From Ampullaceana balthica (lineage: Eukaryota; Mollusca; Gastropoda; Lymnaeidae): 64,000 bases of DNA. Each line of letters opens with the position of its first letter. The first letter of the stretch is position 1. Below, piece after piece: positions 1 to 12,140 of this stretch. The position numbers and the translations under genes are program-made. Under the pieces are notes generated by a model. That model saw nothing but the letters and a program-made list of their open reading frames with translations. It was not told the DNA's origin and did not search any database. The stretch spans positions 310,001 to 374,000 of the forward strand of contig CALYLW010000316.1 of NCBI GenBank assembly GCA_944989445.1, written 5' to 3'.

Positions 1-650
1 TATCCTAAATGGACCCTTGATTTTTAAAAAATGTTTTTTTTTCAAAAGTACATTCCTTCCAGATATTTTAGTCAACTAATCTATGTCAAAGCCGAACAAC
101 ATTAAAAATGAGTCTTCACTTATAGGAGTTTTTGTATTATTTTACATCAATAAATTTAATGATGGAATCTAAAAATAAACTTTCTGGACATCCAGCATAT
201 CTTAACAGGACCACACAAAAGTCTCGCAAACTTACGTACTTGCACACAATGCTTCTTGTCAGCTGCGCGGCAGCTCAAATATCTTACCGACGCAGCGCAA
301 CAGTGTAGACTTACAACGCAGCTAACTCCGATAATACAAAAAATGTGTTTGTGGTGTGTAAAATTTAGCCCTTAAACCCGCTGCTGCGTAAATTTGCACA
401 CCAGTTGGTTTTTCTGCACACGGACAAACGAACCTTAGACTGCCTTAGAGGGCACATTGCTTGCAACGTCTCGTACTTGCTGTGAATGCATATCTCGTTT
501 GACGGTTGCACTTTTAACCACAAGTCCTGGCTTTCAGATGTTAGTGATATAAAATTTAGTTGTATAAAATATTTGAATTTTAATTATTGAATAACTTTTT
601 GTCAGCTCATGCAATCAATTTTTCCAGGGCTTTGAAAAATATCTGCGATA

Positions 651-987
651 GGGCTTGTCATAATATGGCGGAAATCTATTATTAGAAATATGGGGGTCTT
701 TTGGGGGGACGAATTTCATAAAACAAATGATTAAAAGATACGAGTCAACATGTACATGCAGTATATTGAGAAGGAAGTATCTATCAGCTAACGGTTAATT
801 CTTCGTTGATTTAAGACAGCTTATTGGATTTGACCAAGAAAAAATAGTTTCGTAATTTTACTATGCTAACAATTTTGAGAACTTATTGATTCGACTGCTT
901 CAAAACATTGTTCAGCTAAACTGTAATCTAAAAATAGAACATTACTCAATAAGTTATGACGTTTCCGATCTTAGAAATGACAAGCCC
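651..987. mobile_element. Small TA-flanked MITE (Tc1/mariner-like), copy 1
   Basis: The element begins GGGCTTGTCAT and ends ATGACAAGCCC, an 11-bp perfect terminal inverted repeat, and is flanked by TA on both sides. It has no coding capacity. A second, diverged copy lies inverted at 62095-62458. Shared interior stretches include the segment around the words acagcttattgga and gctaacaattttgag read against their complements in the other copy. TA flanks suggest a Tc1/mariner-type source transposase, which is inference because no autonomous partner is present. Confidence 0.6.
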
Positions 988-3235
988 TATAAGTAAACAA
1001 TTTAGTAAAAAAAAATACATTTGCGCACGTCGTTAGATGAGCTTAAAGCACATATTTTTGGTGGGGGGGGGAGGGTTGTTGGGAAATTATTATTATTTTA
1101 CAATGACTAGTTTTATTAAAATTTAATACTCGCTTAAAAGTCGATTCTTGAGAAGGGACAAAAGATTCATTCGCTTGAAACCATTAACATATAAATAAAT
1201 TAATAATTCTATTTGTAGCTCGCTTCAAAGTCATCCATATACTAAGTGAATTTTTGTATTTTTTTCTCTTTCATTTCTTTAATAATAAAGATAGATACAG
1301 AGGTGAATATTTTAAACATTCTCATAGTTAGTATCATAATTTAATTGTTCATGTAAAGTGTAAGACACACCGCCCACCACCACCCCCCCCCCTTTTTACC
1401 CTACACACACACACACACGCAAAACTTTTTTTTTAAATTATTTTTTTTTACCTTTTAATACGAAAAAATATTACAACAGCCTTACCACTTAGAAATACAG
1501 ACTGCTTTTTTGTAGCATTGTCAGAGAATCAAAGTTGACCAATCATATTTGAGTAATATATTTCTAATGTTCTGTAAAGTATTTTTTTTCCTCCATCCAA
1601 TCCATTATATTTTCAAATTTATAACAATGAAAAACTTTTTTTTTAATACTCTAACTTTAAGATGCTTCAAGTCATCATCAAGAACATTGTTTGTAAACAG
1701 ACGACATATTTTTTTTTAGTCATAAGCTGGCTTATTTTTTCAATTATGTAGTAGGGTAATATTGTGTCTATGATTTTTTTAAAGTCTTATTTATTTTTTA
1801 TTATAATTATTTTGGCTCAATTGTCTACCATTTTTTAAAAAAAATTGAATTCCTAGCTTAAACTCTATTTCCTTTATTAAAGAGAATTCTTTTTACGTGG
1901 GTAACTTACCAAAAGTTTTCAAAATAAAACAAAAACAAAAACAATGCTGTTGTATGATTTTTTGCAGTTGTTTCCCTTGCTGCAATGAGGTCTTAGGTTG
2001 TTTTAAAAACTTCTATTCTGAGTATATTTGGGAAAGTTATTGTGTTAAAGACAGTCTGATTTGTGCCAAAGTAGGACAAATTTTGGTAGAGACATTATTT
2101 GACGTGTGCAATGCTGAAATTGAAATTATCAAATAGTCTGCGGCTTATGACGAGTCTTTAATAAACAAAACACTAATTTTAAATGACATTTATACCGCAC
2201 ATGTCTGTCTGCTATAGGCATGGGTCTCTATTTTAAATTATTAAGAAATATTAGAAGTAAAGAAATATACATGCATGTTGTTCGTCCGTCGTGGTCGACG
2301 ATGACCACTCTCATCGTATTTGCTGGGCCGCCACATGTGTCCTCTAGGTGGCTTATTAACCCTATTCTGGCACGAAAAATGCGACGGCATGTCGGACAAG
2401 AGACGGATGCGGTCCCTTCAGGAAGGTTTTGGATACGGTCCTTAATATGGACAGAAATCTAATAGATACACGGAGGAGTTAAATATTTTCTAGAATACGA
2501 GATATAGAGGAATCAAACTAAGGAAGTCATCGCACGCCGTTCCAATCTTGACGAAAACAATATTTTCGAAAATAGCATCGGTGATCGACGTGAGACAACG
2601 AAACATCGACTGTTAGCCTAATTTGAAATGATGAAGTCGAACATTTTAATAAACTCGAGATAAGTACCACATAAAATTTATTCATTTAAATGTTGAAAAA
2701 AATCATTTTTTGAAATAAATTTGTAACAAAAGTGCAATTTATGAATGAAAAAATAAACCCCTTTATAGATATAGCGAACTAAACTTCAATGATTAATGGT
2801 GAAAAACAAAATTCATGTATGAGTCGATGTCTATCAGTGATAATGCCGTAACCCCCGGATTATGTCTATCGGATATGTCGGGGTATCATGCCCCGGGTTT
2901 AAACCCTATAATATCTATGTTTCGGGATCAAACCCTGGGGTTTAAATCCCCATTTTAAATGCCTAGTATACCAATGTCCCTGGATGACACCCTAAGGCCT
3001 TATGATATCAATGTATATGGATGTGGCCAAAGGATGTCGAATTTGAATGATTCCCTTGAGTGTCCATTGCACTGGATATATCAATGTCTGTATGTGATGG
3101 CCCAAGTACTCCACTTATGTGGGATTTAGTAAAAACGATACCCAGGATTCTTTCCAATTTTAAATTGAAATAAAAGCGTTGTGCGAATTCTTTTTTGAAA
3201 AGTAAGTCATTGCAAGCATTTAAACACTAAACTAA

Positions 3236-3331
3236 ACTAAAGGACTAAACACAAACCATAGATAAACGTAGGGCGCAATAATCTTCTGTATAGAAGTAGC
3301 GTCCGTAACAGATAAGATAAGATAAGATAAA
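3236..3331 (+). mobile_element. 3' fragment of a tRNA-derived SINE with a GATAA tail
   Basis: The segment gcaataatcttctgtatag followed by a short spacer and AGATAAGATAAGATAAGATAA matches the 3' end of the fuller SINE at 56241-56484. The tRNA-like head is missing, so this is a 5'-truncated copy, the usual outcome of incomplete LINE-driven retrotransposition. A close relative of this variant tail is at 50695-50770 on the - strand. Confidence 0.6.
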
Positions 3332-3582
3332 AAGGGATGTGACGCGATCCCAAATTCAAATCTGTATGATTGAGCACATACTGAGAAAAACAATCGCCAA
3401 GAAACAACATGAGCATTATAAAGTACACAGTGGCCAACCAATTAAACCTGCACTGTTGTGATTTTCAGTGCATACTTCAGGGACTTAGTATCTCAAAAAA
3501 AGTGTCGGAATAATGTTAAATGTTTTTTACAAATATATATTAAGCGAACTTAGATCGTTTTCGCGTGTGATTCGCCTTGCAG

Positions 3583-3860
3583 GCGCGTTGCCATGGCTAC
3601 ACCTATTAGAAGAAAACGATCATCATACAAAGATGCTAACATGTCTGATGGAAACCCGAGAGACCCCAGCTCCATGTGCGGCTTCCCCACAGCACGAGGA
3701 GGGGGGGAGGGGACCACCGGCCATCAGGAACTCAACGTTCGGGAAACCCTAGGCTCGTGGTGCAGGGCACATGAGCGGATTCTCCGAAAGACAAGTTCGT
3801 GGAAGGAAACTGGAATACCGGGGAGTTACGTGCCCATTGATTTTCTCCAAAATTTGTCCG
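3583..3860 (+). CDS. Doubtful candidate exon, phase-compatible with the next exon
   Basis: An open frame runs from an AG acceptor (CCTTGCAG, 3575-3582) to a GTAAGG donor at 3861. It would leave two bases of a codon, exactly what the exon at 5629 needs to continue in frame. The translation contains PIRRKRSSYKDANMSDGNP and ends in IDFLQNLSV. I do not recognise a domain in it. It lacks the Tyr-Gly-Tyr-Ile-Val type sequence expected just before the luminal domain in known IA-2 proteins. The acceptor has a poor pyrimidine tract. An overlapping open frame exists on the other strand. I list it only because phase and base composition differ from the surrounding intron. Confidence 0.13.
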
Positions 3861-4781
3861 TGTAAGGCGAACCGGAATGAAAACCCTTAGGCGTAAAAAA
3901 AGAGGGTTTAAAATAATGACAAAGAAAATGACCGGGGAGCAATTAGAGGATGATTTTTTTCCCCCAAATACAAGTACCTTAAGCGCCCCTCCTCCAAACT
4001 CCAGCCCATTTTTTAAAAAAAAGCTCAACTCGTGCCCTCCGGACTTCCAAATCCACACTGAGTGGACTTTTAGACCCAACGCTATAACCGCAATCAGATT
4101 TTTCATGCGAATCTCCCTTTTTACCTAGTTGTTCCCTTGCACCTCTTACACCCAACCCCAGTGTCTTTTCCTTTAAAAAATAATTTTCTGCCGATGTCTA
4201 CGTTTGAAGCATTGTTGTTGTAATTGGAGTCACCGAGTTGGAGTCAATGTGGCCAGGAGTTACTCGGACATCAGTGACTCATGAAAGATGCTTTGAGATT
4301 ATACATATGAATCTTGGTTTTCAGGTTGGGGGCGGCCAATAACGAAGAAAAGAAGAGGGTGGGGTTCGTACTGCGTATTAATCCAGATAACATGTCTGTG
4401 ATTTTTTTTGATTTTTTTAAATGAAGTTTTCAAATTGTCTGTCTACACGTGCTTCGTCTCATCCTCAATACGACCCGCTAACCACAACTACAGGCATGAC
4501 CAGCATGTCCGGCGTCCATTTGTCCGACGTGACACACATCGTTCTTTATTCCATGGCTCGTTCAGGGCCATCCATCCATCTTAACGTAAGAAACTCTCTT
4601 GTCAGTTCGTCTGATGGTCAGTCACGTACATCTACCCTCCCCTCTCCCCTGACCCCCCCCCCGCTCACACCAAAATGGCGAGCCTCTCCTCCATCGGACA
4701 CCCTCCTTGATTTTCATCCCTCCACCATCGCCCTTCCATCATTATAGTACCCTGACTAACCACGTGTGTGTATGTATATTG

Positions 4782-4788
<7 letters not shown>

Positions 4789-4862
<74 letters not shown>
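4789..4862. repeat. (AT)n microsatellite
   Basis: Uninterrupted AT dinucleotide run of about 74 bp. Open frames through it in both directions are artefacts of the repeat. Confidence 0.95.
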
Positions 4863-4865
<3 letters not shown>

Positions 4866-5628
4866 TTGCCTCGGTTCTCTATCCACGTCAATTACCCTTA
4901 CACAAGTTCTCTACAACTCGCCTCACCTACTTCTCGTGGCTACTACACAGCTCTGTTCAAATTTGCGTAGTTTAAAGTATACAAATCTATCGTCCAAGCT
5001 ATATATTAACGACTTAGTCTCACGATCTAGCTCTATTGGTCGTGAGGTTTTTCGTTGTTTTTTAAATCTCGATTCAAAGGGTATTTCAGTTAGTTTTGTT
5101 TTTTTCTTCTTCTGAAGGGCCATTCATTGACCCTTATTTCCAGCCCCATCTACTTCAATCCTGGCCCGGGCTAATGTTGTATTCTCACACTCGTCAATTC
5201 TCATTACTTATTTCGTTAACTAAATCTCAAGCGCCCTCCCTCACCCACACATCCACACACACGCACACACTCACACACTGTTATTCGTTTATCCAAAGAT
5301 AATAGCTATCTCGCATATCCTCAACCCCATGCGACATTAATTTCTCTAAGACCGAATTTCCCCCCACTCTTCCTCATGGACGTCTCTACCAACTTGAGCC
5401 GAGAGAGAGAAAACAAAGCACCTTTTGCTTACTTTTACAAAGGCTCTAAAAAGTAACCCACTTAAGATTTAGCATCCATTCCGAAAAGAAAGGGCGAACA
5501 CAACTTTTATTGCACCTCATCCTCATCCATTCATACCATTCATCTTTCAATCATTAAGCACTGTGCCGCGTTCTTTATGTTGACACCACCAAAATCTCTT
5601 ACATTTTATGTTGTTGTTTTTTTCCAAG

Positions 5629-5712
5629 GGTGAGCACTCCTGAGGGGCTTCAGTTTGTCCAGAACCTCACTGAGATCCTCAACTTGCCTCCAGGGCTGAT
5701 CTATCTCATCCA
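5629..5712 (+). CDS. PTPRN-like: PTPRN/IA-2-like receptor pseudophosphatase, luminal-domain exon A
   Basis: Internal exon of 84 bp, between acceptor TTTTTTTCCAAG and donor CA|GTAAGT. It starts with the last base of a split codon and ends with two bases (CA) of the next, which join the exon at 29015 as a His codon. The product includes EGLQFVQNLTEIL followed by NLPPGLIYLI. This aligns with the first helix and following strand of the mature-ectodomain (RESP18/IA-2 membrane-proximal) domain of vertebrate IA-2 and phogrin, where an Ala-Gly-Val-Lys-Leu-Leu-Glu-Ile-Leu segment sits in the same place. Family members are single-pass proteins of dense-core granules with a catalytically inactive phosphatase domain. 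The identification rests on all three exons aligning in order and phase. Confidence 0.85.
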
Positions 5713-5759
5713 GTAAGTGGTTTTATCAATTTTGTGTGTTCGGTCTGTCTTGTCCAGCT

Positions 5760-6130
5760 ATCACACGTATGTCAATCTTGCCCAGTAATCATTTGTTAAT
5801 ACATCTGGTTCATTAATCATTTATTTGTCCGTCTGTTTTAGTAATAATGTGTTGGTCTGTTTCTAGTAAGTATTTGTTTGTCTATTTTAGTAATAATAAC
5901 AAATATTATGTCTATCTAACTGTATTAATTTGTGAATCTATCTAGTTCAGTAATCATTTGTTTATTTATACCCATTCAAGTAATCATTGGCGTATCAATC
6001 TGGTTAATTAATCATTGTTTGTCTGCCTGTTTTACTAATCAAATTTTGGACTATCTATTTCAGTAACCATTTGTTTGTATATCTGTATGTAATTGTGTGT
6101 TTGGTTCAGTAATAATGTGTTTGTAAATCT
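5760..6130 (+). repeat. Degenerate minisatellite after exon A
   Basis: Roughly 30-40-bp units built on the words agtaatcatttgtt and gtctatctg recur about ten times with much divergence. It starts about 50 bp after the donor site of exon A. Confidence 0.6.
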
Positions 6131-6934
6131 TGTTAAGTTAGTATTACATACCAATCAATATTACTGTCTGGTTTATCATTTACAAAGTAAATTCGTATGA
6201 TTCTTTTTTATATTTGATTGTGTCAAGTCATTTTGAATCTCAGCGTCGGTACACCTGGCACATTCAAAAACGACATGAGAACTTTTAAGCTTTACATCTT
6301 TCAACATTTTGATTACAGAATTAAATTAGTATTCCTTTACTTTTTAACTATCTCAACGATAAAATATTTTAAAGCTCTCAAATAATGCTAAATCAAATAG
6401 CCCAAAAATATACGAATAGGTCCAAAAATTAAAAGATAATAATATTAGCTAAAATGTCTTGGACGACAGACTTTAATAAAACATGAATCGTCCTGATTAA
6501 ACCTAAGTGTATCTGATCAAATACTTCATATTCCTTGGCATATGTAAAGAATCTATGGCCCATTGTTCTGGTAAAGCTAGTCTACTAACCCAAAATAAAT
6601 ATATACACCACTGTTATAATTTTTTTTAAAAAAGATTTTTACAGGTGTATTTATGAATTATTTTTTTCAATATGTGTACCACATACTTTCGTGTTTAGTA
6701 TGTTTAGTAATTTTCTTTACCGAAACGCGAAATGATAGTTTTGACGCTTTTAAATATTGAGAGTGAAGCCATTGCATTATCGTATCGTATTTATACTTAT
6801 TGTTCTCAAATGGGAAGCCTCCACACAAAGTATAGACAGCCATCCGGCCGACGGACACAACATCTTGATCGATGGACCGAGATACTCGCTCCATCGCGAC
6901 TGGCACCGGCGTGGGTCTTTAGCAATGTCGTCGC

Positions 6935-6969
6935 TGCGGTGGCCCCTATCATCACCAGGGGCCACCGCA
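6935..6969. other. Perfect 13-bp-stem GC-rich hairpin
   Basis: TGCGGTGGCCCCT (6935-6947) and AGGGGCCACCGCA (6957-6969) are exact reverse complements separated by a 9-base loop. It lies in a locally GC-rich island (about 6840-7270) inside AT-rich intron. It is too short for a standard microRNA precursor. I see no flanking target duplication. Confidence 0.8.
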
Positions 6970-7926
6970 AACTACGGCAACGCTGATTTATTGTCACCTG
7001 GCCTCTTTGTCACCAGACACAAAAGACAGGTTTTGTTTTACCTTGTGTTTCAGCGGCGTTCCTCCCCGGGGATGTGGTGTGTATGTGGGGGGGGAGGCTG
7101 AGGTGACGGTGGTGTTGCTGTCAGGCTCACCATCAGCAATTTCCCCCGACCCTCTCCATTTGGTTGTTCCATTTTCTCATGTTTTCAATTCCTACGCGCC
7201 CCCCCCCCAACCAGAATAGTATTTAAGCGTACAAAGACCCGCTGCCCGTAGCCACCGGGGCTGGCGGTAGTTCTTCTATTCTACCAGCACGATTCATCCA
7301 TATGCCAATAGTTAATGAGCAATTATTCTATTCGAGTCCAAGCCATCAATAATTAGATAGCCAAAGCATCAGACGGCAATTTCGGCCAGTGACAACGATT
7401 TCCGCCGACGACCATCGATTGCGAGAATGTCATTTACTCTCTACCCCAAACGGCTTTGTGTTACCTTAAACAGATTCTGTTGTTACTTTAAGTTTAATTG
7501 GTTTTTCTTTCCATTTTTCTTTTTTTACTTGTAAATTTATATAAACGGTGCGTTTTATCGTTCATCTTTGCCCGTCGTTTTACAACACAGGGAAAAGGGA
7601 TTTTTTTTTAATAAAGAAAAAAATCGATAAGATGAAGAAGCTTTGAGAGATTTTTTAAACAAAATTTGTTTGATAATAAATATTAAATAAATAGTCCAAT
7701 TTATTTTTACAATTAAAAAAAAACTTTTTTTATCCGGTGACAATCTCATTGAAAACTATAACAGATCAAGAAGTTGCAGTTTTATTTTCATTGCTTGTTG
7801 TTATTTATGTTTGGTTTTTTTAGGCTATGTTTTTTTATCTTACTATTGTTGTCAATTTTTAACAATTGATTTTACAGAGAAACATGCGTCGAATCTCAGG
7901 ACATATAAAATGATTTGGAGCTTCTC

Positions 7927-8482
7927 TCCCTAACATCCCTCCCTCCCTACTATCCCTCCCTCCAATCCCTCTCATCTCTCCCTCCCATCCCTCCCTACCA
8001 CCCCTCCCTCCCATTACTCATTTAATTTCCTTCTCACCCTTTACTCCCTCAATTTCATATGTATCCATTACACCCTTCCATTCAAATCCAAACCTACGTT
8101 ATATCCATCTATCCATTCAACCCCTCCCTTGCATCCCTCGTATGCATCTTACCCTTCCATCTCTTCATTAATTACCTTCTTTTCAACCGTGTATCCTCTC
8201 CTTAAAATCTAAATCCAAAGCCTCCATTCCTACCCCTTTCCAACCATCCCTGCCATTCTATACCCCCTTCCTTTCCTCCCTACCATCCTCATCTATTCCC
8301 ACAAACATTTCCTTTCCATCAAGATCTACCCATCCCATCCAGCCCTCTATTTTTTCCCAGCCAACCTTCCCTTCATCCCATCCTTTTGATCCGCCCCTTC
8401 CATTCATATCCCTCCCCCTTCCATCCCTTACCTCTAAACCACTCCTCCATCCCATCCCATCTCTCTCTCTCTCTCTCTCTCT
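7927..8482. repeat. Polypyrimidine tract ending in (CT)n
   Basis: About 550 bp with strong C/T bias on the + strand, built from diverged tccctccctcc/catcc words and ending in an uninterrupted CT run at about 8460-8482. Long open frames here are compositional artefacts. Such mirror-like purine/pyrimidine tracts can form triplex DNA, which is inference. Confidence 0.8.
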
Positions 8483-11276
8483 GCCACCCATCTCTTCTAT
8501 TCACCTTGCGACATCTTATTTCCCTTTCAGCTTCTGTTTCCGTTTCCAGAGCTCTTCTGTGTCATCCAGATTTGACCCCCTCCCCTCCCTCCTTTTACAT
8601 TCTTACACCGGGGTGTGGGGCGAGGGGGACAGACGGCACCAGCAGGTGTCTTCTTTTGCCTTTTGTTCCAACGGATCGAGGTTTTTTTTTGGTCGGTGTC
8701 TCCTAGATTCATTTGCAGGAATCTATGAGAATGAAAGGAGAACCCTAGTTAGACTTGTCGTTAGAAGCTGATTTTCTAGTGTAGACGGAAAAGGCGGGTG
8801 GAGGGCATTCTGGCGAAATAGATTATATTTCATATCTAGAAAAGAAAGAAACGCCTGCTCGTGTTCTTGCAATCAGATCCTTTATAATGCATCAGCGTAA
8901 GGTAACAATGTAATTTAACAAGCTTTGCGGATTCCCTTTCGTTGTTTTAAAAAAAAAGAGTGATCGTAAAAAACGTAAGAGAAAAGGCGTCACCTGTCAA
9001 TATTAATAATACGTAATGAAAGGGAATAACTAAGAAGAAGAATTAATTTAATAACATTATGTGTCATTGGCGAATCACGGAGGAGATAGACGGATTTTTT
9101 TTATTTAATGAATCGTTTGGAATTGTGTTTCACTAATAGATTATATATATGTTCCAATTCCTTATATTATAAGATCTAAGAGTTGGCAGGCGTCTTGTGA
9201 GATCGAGGGAATATGAACAAGAGTTCAGGTCGAACGCTGTCATTCTTCGCGTCTCCATAGTTGAAGGCAATCTGTGTGTTTCTCTTCGATGTTTTACGAC
9301 TTCCTGTTAACTTTCCCCAACGTCACGGCGTGTTTGATTGGTCGGATGTTGCAGTTCAGCACTTAAACGGCTGAGTTCTCCCTTTAAACTTCTCTTGACT
9401 GCGTGCGAGATGTTGCTTGGTGGTTGCAAAAGGTTGTTGTTTTATCTTGTTTATTTAATTAATTTTTTTGGGTCTTTTTTTAAAACTTTAATATCGGTTT
9501 TTACGAATATGCAAATATGTTTTTGGAGAGGTAATCGGGTAAATTTACTCGCTCGCTCTAAAATTTTTGTTGTTGCTAAAATTGAAGACTAACGTCAATT
9601 TACAAATGTGTTTGTCCTTCAGATAATATAATAAGGGAGTGGATTGGTGCACGTCACAGCCGCTTTTATTGTATTTATTTATTTTTAAAAAAATGTTTTG
9701 GCGATAGATAAAATTAGATTGGATGAAGATAACTTGATTTGAGAGGAAAGTAATGAGAGATAAGTTATCTAACCTTATTTACTATAACAAGACATTATAA
9801 CCATTTGAACAACATGAGATATATAATATATAACATGAGATAACACAATAGTGATCTTCTTATAAACTTTTCGCTGTGACGTACATCAAAGAAATGTTCT
9901 ATGGAGATGTATGACGTGAAGGTACAACTGCCAGGTTGTTCTGCTGTGTACGACAATCGCATGGTAAAGGTGTGTGGGGGTGGGGGGGGGAGGTCTTGTG
10001 GTAAGAAACTTGTCCTCCTGTGACCTTATCCACAGAAAGCAGGTGATGTGCGAAAAAATGTTAACCAATTGGTGGACAAGTAACTGAGCTAAGGCAACCC
10101 TCGCATGCTTTCAGTCTTCGTAACATTTCAACCTACGCAACATTACAACCTCTGTACGCTTTCGACCTTCACAAACTTTCAACTTTCACAACCTTTCAAT
10201 CCTTGTGATCTTTCGACCGTGTTCAAAAGTTATGACGATAATAAACATTGCCACAACCTATTCGCTAACCCATATACTGGTTTATACCATCTCCGGGAAA
10301 CTCACCCTCAGCTTGTTCCAGCCTCGCCCAGCGACAACGGCGTCTCTCGCCTCTAAGGCACAACCGCCGTGCCTCAAAGCAACCGTTTCGTCTTTCACAA
10401 AGGTTTTCAGCTTTACATCAGCCTTTCATCTCCAATAGCCAAATCCCACGGTTTCATCACCAGCCTCTTATCCTCGACGTCCCTCAAGCCACAACGTGAC
10501 GGCGTCGAGGTGTGCAGAGAGATCGGAGGTAGACGTCGTGTTTAAAAAGGTGTTCGCCGACTCTCTCGCCTGGCCGACCGTCCCCCCCTACCACCTATGT
10601 TTCTAATACGTACGTTGTAAGCGCCTCTACCCCCCCCTTTTTTTATTTACTTTCTTCAAACCGATCTGCGGTTCAAAGTGTTGCCAGCTAACCTTAAATT
10701 AATCCACAGAAGAAATTAATCCGACATGACATGATTGATGTGTGTGTGTGTGGGGGGGGGGTCTGATGTTGAGACACAAGATGGCCGACAGCGGATTTGT
10801 TGTGGGTTTATTTTTGTTTAATTTGTTTTTTAATTATTTTATTTCTTGACATAATTTTTCAATCATCATTTGTGTAGACATCACCAGCAAGCGTTTAATT
10901 AAGTCATTGCCAATATTATTATTCCTGAGGTTTTTTTGTGTCTAAATTTAATTGAAAGACATTAGAAACAGATGGGAATACAATATAATCGTTTTTGAAA
11001 GATTATCCCCAAAAATTTTGTAAATTATGTAACAAGTCCTAGTTAAAAGTGCTTTTTATAATTTTAAAAAAACCCATTTATACATGAAAATTATATACTA
11101 ATTTTTTCAGTGATGGGGGGCAGCCTCGGTGTTACTGCCATGCTCTGAGCTCTGGGTAAGGTGGACTGAAGTGCAAGTCGACGCCTCTCGGTTGACCGTT
11201 TCGGGTGCTGGTCTGTCGTAACGGTCAAGTCGCTTAGGTCTAACAACTTAAAAACAAATTTCGGCCATATTACTCT

Positions 11277-11545
11277 CATCCAGTGACGTACAGTGATGTG
11301 GGCCACAGTAAGATAAAACCATTATCCCAGCTTCAGACTGTGTAGTCCTATCGGTGACGTACAGTTTATTTGGGCCGCTTTATGATAAAACCATTATCCC
11401 AGGTTCATTCTATGATGTGTCATCCAGTAACTAACTGTGAGGGGGTCGCCAGGTGATAAAGCCGTTATCCCAGGTTCATTCTATGGTGTGTCATCCAGTG
11501 ACTAACTGTGAGGGGGGCCGCCAGGTGAGAAAAGCCGTTATCCAA
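11277..11545 (+). repeat. Tandem repeat of about 70-bp units
   Basis: Four diverged units carry the core aaaccattatcccaggttc or aagccgttatccca followed by catccagtgac. The last two units are the most alike, which suggests recent local duplication. Confidence 0.75.
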
Positions 11546-11864
11546 ACTTCAGTCCATGTTGTTAAACAACGACAAGCAGGCAGCGGAAATGTGAGAGCAA
11601 GTAGTTCCAATAAGTTGATTACCTCCCCTCGTGAGCTCAATCATATCACAATCAGTGTAATGAAGTGTTATCAAGAGCCCTACACCGCTCTTGAGATAGA
11701 AATCCTGCATGTATCGATGTAATTTTATGAACTAAATTTCAAAATGTGCCATGGTTATTTTTTTAACTAAGGACGAATTGTGGCTGCCCTTAGTGTCAAC
11801 AAAAACTAAAGTCAAATCGCCCTCCCTTCCCCTTCCACCACTTCAACCCAATAATAACAGAAAT

Positions 11865-12140
11865 GGGGCCGTCCATAAAGTATGTCAGGCTATTTTGACC
11901 ATTTTTAATCCCACCCCCAACCACTGTCACAAACTGTAACACATCTTGGAAACCCCCCCCCCTTAAAGTACGTCACACTTTCGAACAAAAATTTCTTTTT
12001 TATTCACAAAATAATTAAAATTTAATACAAAACACCGTGACGTCACACATGGCCGGACCCTCCCTCCCCCCTGTCACAAACTGTCACACTTTCTGACACC
12101 CCCCCCCACCTGGAGCGTGACGTACTTTATGGACGGCCCC
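11865..12140. mobile_element. MITE with GGGGCCGTCCATAAAGTA termini, copy 1
   Basis: Starts GGGGCCGTCCATAAAGTA and ends TACTTTATGGACGGCCCC, an 18-bp perfect inverted repeat that extends a few bases further if AAAT/ATTT is counted. An AT dinucleotide flanks each end. The related copy at 43451-43881 is flanked by TTA instead. The short A/T-rich target duplications suggest a PIF/Harbinger- or ISL2EU-type family. No coding capacity. Confidence 0.75.

Larger units (their letters stand above)
1..5628 (+). other. Upstream intronic sequence of the PTPRN-like gene
   Basis: AT-rich noncoding DNA that ends in the splice acceptor TTTCCAAG before the first recognised exon. Contents I can name are a 337-bp MITE (651-987), a poly-C/(CA)n compound run (about 1381-1420), a SINE tail (3236-3331), a doubtful ORF (3583-3860) and an (AT)n run (4789-4862). 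In 1-650, 1000-3230 and 3870-4780 I see only T-rich spacer, short poly-A/T tracts and no convincing exon. The true start of this intron lies left of the window. Confidence 0.7.
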
